Shown here: piece by piece, positions 4,847 through 6,635 of the stretch
Layout of the letters: each line of letters opens with the position of its first letter
Numbering within the stretch: the stretch's first letter is position 1
Origin: Chloroflexota bacterium
GTDB lineage: Bacteria; Chloroflexota; Dehalococcoidia; UBA2979
Direction: 5' to 3'
DNA length: 6,635 nt
Assembly (NCBI GenBank): GCA_009843585.1
Contig: VYDC01000208.1
Span: 1 to 6,635 of the forward strand
Program-made: the position numbers and the translations under genes
Notes under the pieces: generated by a model
The model's database searches: none
Told to the model about the DNA's origin: nothing
The model's input: the letters and a program-made list of their open reading frames with translations, nothing else

Positions 4847-6635
4847 TCAGCGGAACTCCGGGAGGTTGACGACGAGCCCGGTGACGTCCCCGTCGTCGAC
4901 CGCGAGGAGCGTGATTCGCTGACTACGCGTGGTGAAGCCGCTCTCACCGCCGTACCAGCCCGACCGCGCCCAGCCGGCTTCGCGGACGATGGTGACGCCC
5001 AGCCTGTACCAGCCCGCGGGCGCGAGCAGCGTGAAGGTGCCGTCGGGGCCGGTCTCATCGCGGCGGACGTCCGCGCCCCGCCCCGCGTCGGCATAGACGC
5101 TCACTCCCTCCACGGGCTCACCGTCGGGCCCGAGCACCACGCCGGAGATGCGATAGAGCGCCGCCGAGTCTCCGGCATCGACACCCTCCGGAGCCGTCCA
5201 CCAGCCGTCTCCTGCGTCTACGCACGGAGCATGCGGATCGAGCGGCAGCGTGATGGCGATGCCGGTCACGCCGGCGTCCCCCACCTCGATCACCGCGGCC
5301 GCCTCCATCTCGCCGATGTCGAGGAGCCCGCCAGCGCCGTCGTAGTACCCGATGGTCCCGCAGCGCGGGTGCACCACGAAGAGCTCGACGGGACCGCTTG
5401 CGGCAATGCTGAAGGTCCCGTCCGCTCCCGTCTCGTCGATGCAGGAGCCGCCGGGCCGCGTGGGCCACACTTCGAGATCCTGCGCGGGTCTCGCGTCGGG
5501 CCCGAGGACGACCCCTTGGATGTGCGGTAGGGGCGGCGCGATCTCCTCCCGGTAGACGTCGAACGCCTCGTAGAAGGCGTCGACGGAGACGCCGAAGGCG
5601 TCCGCGAAGGCGATCTCCCACGAGCGAGCGCTCGAGAGCCGCCGGGAGAAGTCCCAGAGCGCGCTCTCGCCCGCGCGTTCCACCAGCCGCGCCGTGGCGA
5701 GCTGCAAGAGCCCGTCCACGCCGCAGTCCTGGACGTTAGTGTCGCTCCGGAGCGGGCCGGCGGCTCCCCGGGCGCTGCCGATAGCGGATTCGAGACCGGG
5801 CTCGGCGGCACGCCATCCGACCGCGAGGTCACGCACGTCCGTGAAGTGCCACACCATCCCGTGCATCAACCACGCCGGGGGAAGTGCCCCATCCGATAGC
5901 TTCTCGCGCAGGGCGTGGACGTATCCCCACCCGACGGTCCGAAGGTTGCCCTCTTTCAGCTCGACGACGCCGGCGCCGTACGACGCCGGCTCGCCCGAGT
6001 CGGCCATCACGAGCGTCACGCCCTCCGCGGTGAGGCCGTAGCGGTGAGCAAAGAACGCCGTGGTGATCGCGTACTCCTCCTCGAGCCGCTGACGCCACGC
6101 GATCCGCCCGGCCGTCGAGTAGCCGTCCGGGAGCACGACGGTGGCCGTCGGGAGGGCCCTGTCGGCGTCTCCGCCCGGCAGCGGCACGCGCAGGGCGATG
6201 TCGCCGTAGCGGAGGGGCGCGTCGGAGCCGACCCTCCCCGACAGCGGCAGCGGGATCATCCCCAGCGCGTCCCACGATCCGCCGGCCACACGCGCGCCGA
6301 TGTATGTCGAGCCGGCAGGCGGCAGGCGCCGCGCGGAGGCGCCCCAGGGCGACGCCACCTGCTGCCAGAGGCGCAGGTCGATGCGCAGCGGCGTCCCGCC
6401 GCTCCCCAGCGGAACGTCGAACTCGATGTTGCCGTAGCGAAGGCGCCCGCTGGCGGTGACGCCGTCATCCAGCGCCACCGGGATCGTGCCCAGCGCCTCC
6501 CAGGCACCGCCCCGAGGGCGGGCGCTGACGAAGAGGCTCGTCAGATTCCCCTCCCTCTGCCAGATGCGCACGTCGAGCTCGGCGACATCGCCCGCGTGCG
6601 CGCCGCGCGGCGCTGCGTTCGCGACGGTGTAGGGG
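4847..6635 (-). CDS. Exported gluzincin-like pseudoprotease with GG-S/A-W repeats and two beta-sandwich domains, 5'-partial
   Basis: The frame is open through the right edge (PYTVANAAPRGAHAGD precedes the GTG at 6571), so the start is outside the window. Residue numbers are from 6571. Two repeats of 60-70 residues come first (GGAWEALGTIP...RYGNI and GGSWDALGMIPLPL...RYGDI). The gluzincin-like core lies at 153-347: R-Q-R-L...FFAHRYG at the start, then WGYVHALREKL (215-225) where paralogues have HExxHxLQ, and WLMHG (234-238) instead of W-x-x-E-G. The first His, the catalytic Glu and the Glu ligand are thus replaced by Trp, Gly and His; only His219 remains. The helical end is intact (W-E-I-A-F, A-F-G-V, F-Y-E-A-F-D-V-Y-R). 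Two carboxypeptidase-regulatory-like domains follow: 350-450 (GADGTFSI, HPRCG, APC) and 473-574 (GVVLGPDGEPVEGVSVYAD, GPDGTFTL, WYGGESGFTT), ending PEFR then TGA. It probably binds or scaffolds rather than cleaves, which is an inference. A signal peptide is expected but not visible. Confidence 0.8.
   Translation of the reverse strand, partial: PYTVANAAPRGAHAGDVAELDVRIWQREGNLTSLFVSARPRGGAWEALGTIPVALDDGVTASGRLRYGNIEFDVPLGSGGTPLRIDLRLWQQVASPWGASARRLPPAGSTYIGARVAGGSWDALGMIPLPLSGRVGSDAPLRYGDIALRVPLPGGDADRALPTATVVLPDGYSTAGRIAWRQRLEEEYAITTAFFAHRYGLTAEGVTLVMADSGEPASYGAGVVELKEGNLRTVGWGYVHALREKLSDGALPPAWLMHGMVWHFTDVRDLAVGWRAAEPGLESAIGSARGAAGPLRSDTNVQDCGVDGLLQLATARLVERAGESALWDFSRRLSSARSWEIAFADAFGVSVDAFYEAFDVYREEIAPPLPHIQGVVLGPDARPAQDLEVWPTRPGGSCIDETGADGTFSIAASGPVELFVVHPRCGTIGYYDGAGGLLDIGEMEAAAVIEVGDAGVTGIAITLPLDPHAPCVDAGDGWWTAPEGVDAGDSAALYRISGVVLGPDGEPVEGVSVYADAGRGADVRRDETGPDGTFTLLAPAGWYRLGVTIVREAGWARSGWYGGESGFTTRSQRITLLAVDDGDVTGLVVNLPEFR
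6179..6391 (-). repeat. GG-S/A-W...LG-x-IP...RYGxI protein repeat, copy 2
   Basis: Landmarks: RIDLRLWQ, YIGARVAGGSWDALGMIPLP, L-R-YGDI, RVPL. It is a little longer than copy 1 between the L-W-Q and the A-R motifs. It ends about 20 residues before the gluzincin-like core, so the repeats form the N-terminal module of this protein in the same place that the W-L-G-P-D repeats occupy in the neighbouring gene. Confidence 0.65.
6407..6580 (-). repeat. GG-S/A-W...LG-x-IP...RYGxI protein repeat, copy 1
   Basis: In the gene at 4847-6635. Landmarks: ELDVRIWQ, VSARPRGGAWEALGTIPV, LDDG, S-G-R-L-R-YGNI, DVPL. It aligns with copy 2 over almost its full length. It is tryptophan- and glycine-rich, beta-like and extracellular by context. 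I recall similar repeats in Chloroflexota surface proteins but cannot name a domain family. Further copies may lie right of the window. Confidence 0.65.

Noticed and set aside
4760..5530. Plus-strand ORF of 256 codons opposite the third gene
   Set aside because: Antisense shadow of the beta-sandwich domains; no motif or initiation context.

Overview
The window is very GC-rich bacterial DNA, with G or C at most third codon positions. It holds one theme repeated several times: large secreted proteins built around a zinc-protease-like core of the gluzincin / Peptidase_MA type (HExxH about 25 residues before W-x-x-E-G), followed by small carboxypeptidase-regulatory-like beta-sandwich domains. The Pro/Thr linker (PTPTPELTPEPTP), the tandem W-L-G-P-D repeats and the tandem GG-S/A-W...LG-x-IP repeats resemble modules I associate with Chloroflexota, especially Dehalococcoidia/SAR202-like genomes. 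That assignment is an inference of moderate strength; no marker gene is present.

Layout. Positions 3-1469 (+) are the 3' part of a secreted gluzincin gene whose start lies left of the window. Its active-site motif is intact. Directly behind it, about 1470-1980 (+), lies a frame-scrambled relic of an NHL-repeat protein. About 150 bases then separate it from the convergent minus-strand genes. Positions 2138-4645 (-) form one long reading frame for a signal-peptide protein with two W-L-G-P-D repeats, one intact gluzincin domain, one degenerate gluzincin domain and one beta-sandwich domain. A single in-frame TAG at 2942-2944 cuts it inside the second gluzincin domain. About 200 bases of apparently non-coding DNA follow, then a third gene (4847-6635, -) that runs off the right end. 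It has two GG-S/A-W repeats, a degenerate gluzincin domain and two beta-sandwich domains.

The window therefore carries four copies of the gluzincin core in three genes: two with a complete zinc site and two that have lost it. Both degenerate copies have His where the zinc-binding Glu should be. The C-terminal helices (W-L...Y-x-R-L...W-x-x-A-F-x-x-A-F-G...D-F...F-x-x-Y-R) and the C-terminal domains, with a recurrent Cys pair, are kept in active and inactive copies alike. This looks like a locally expanded, modular family of exported proteins in which some members are now likely non-catalytic. The substrate is unknown. No RNA gene, CRISPR array, transposase or convincing terminator was found.
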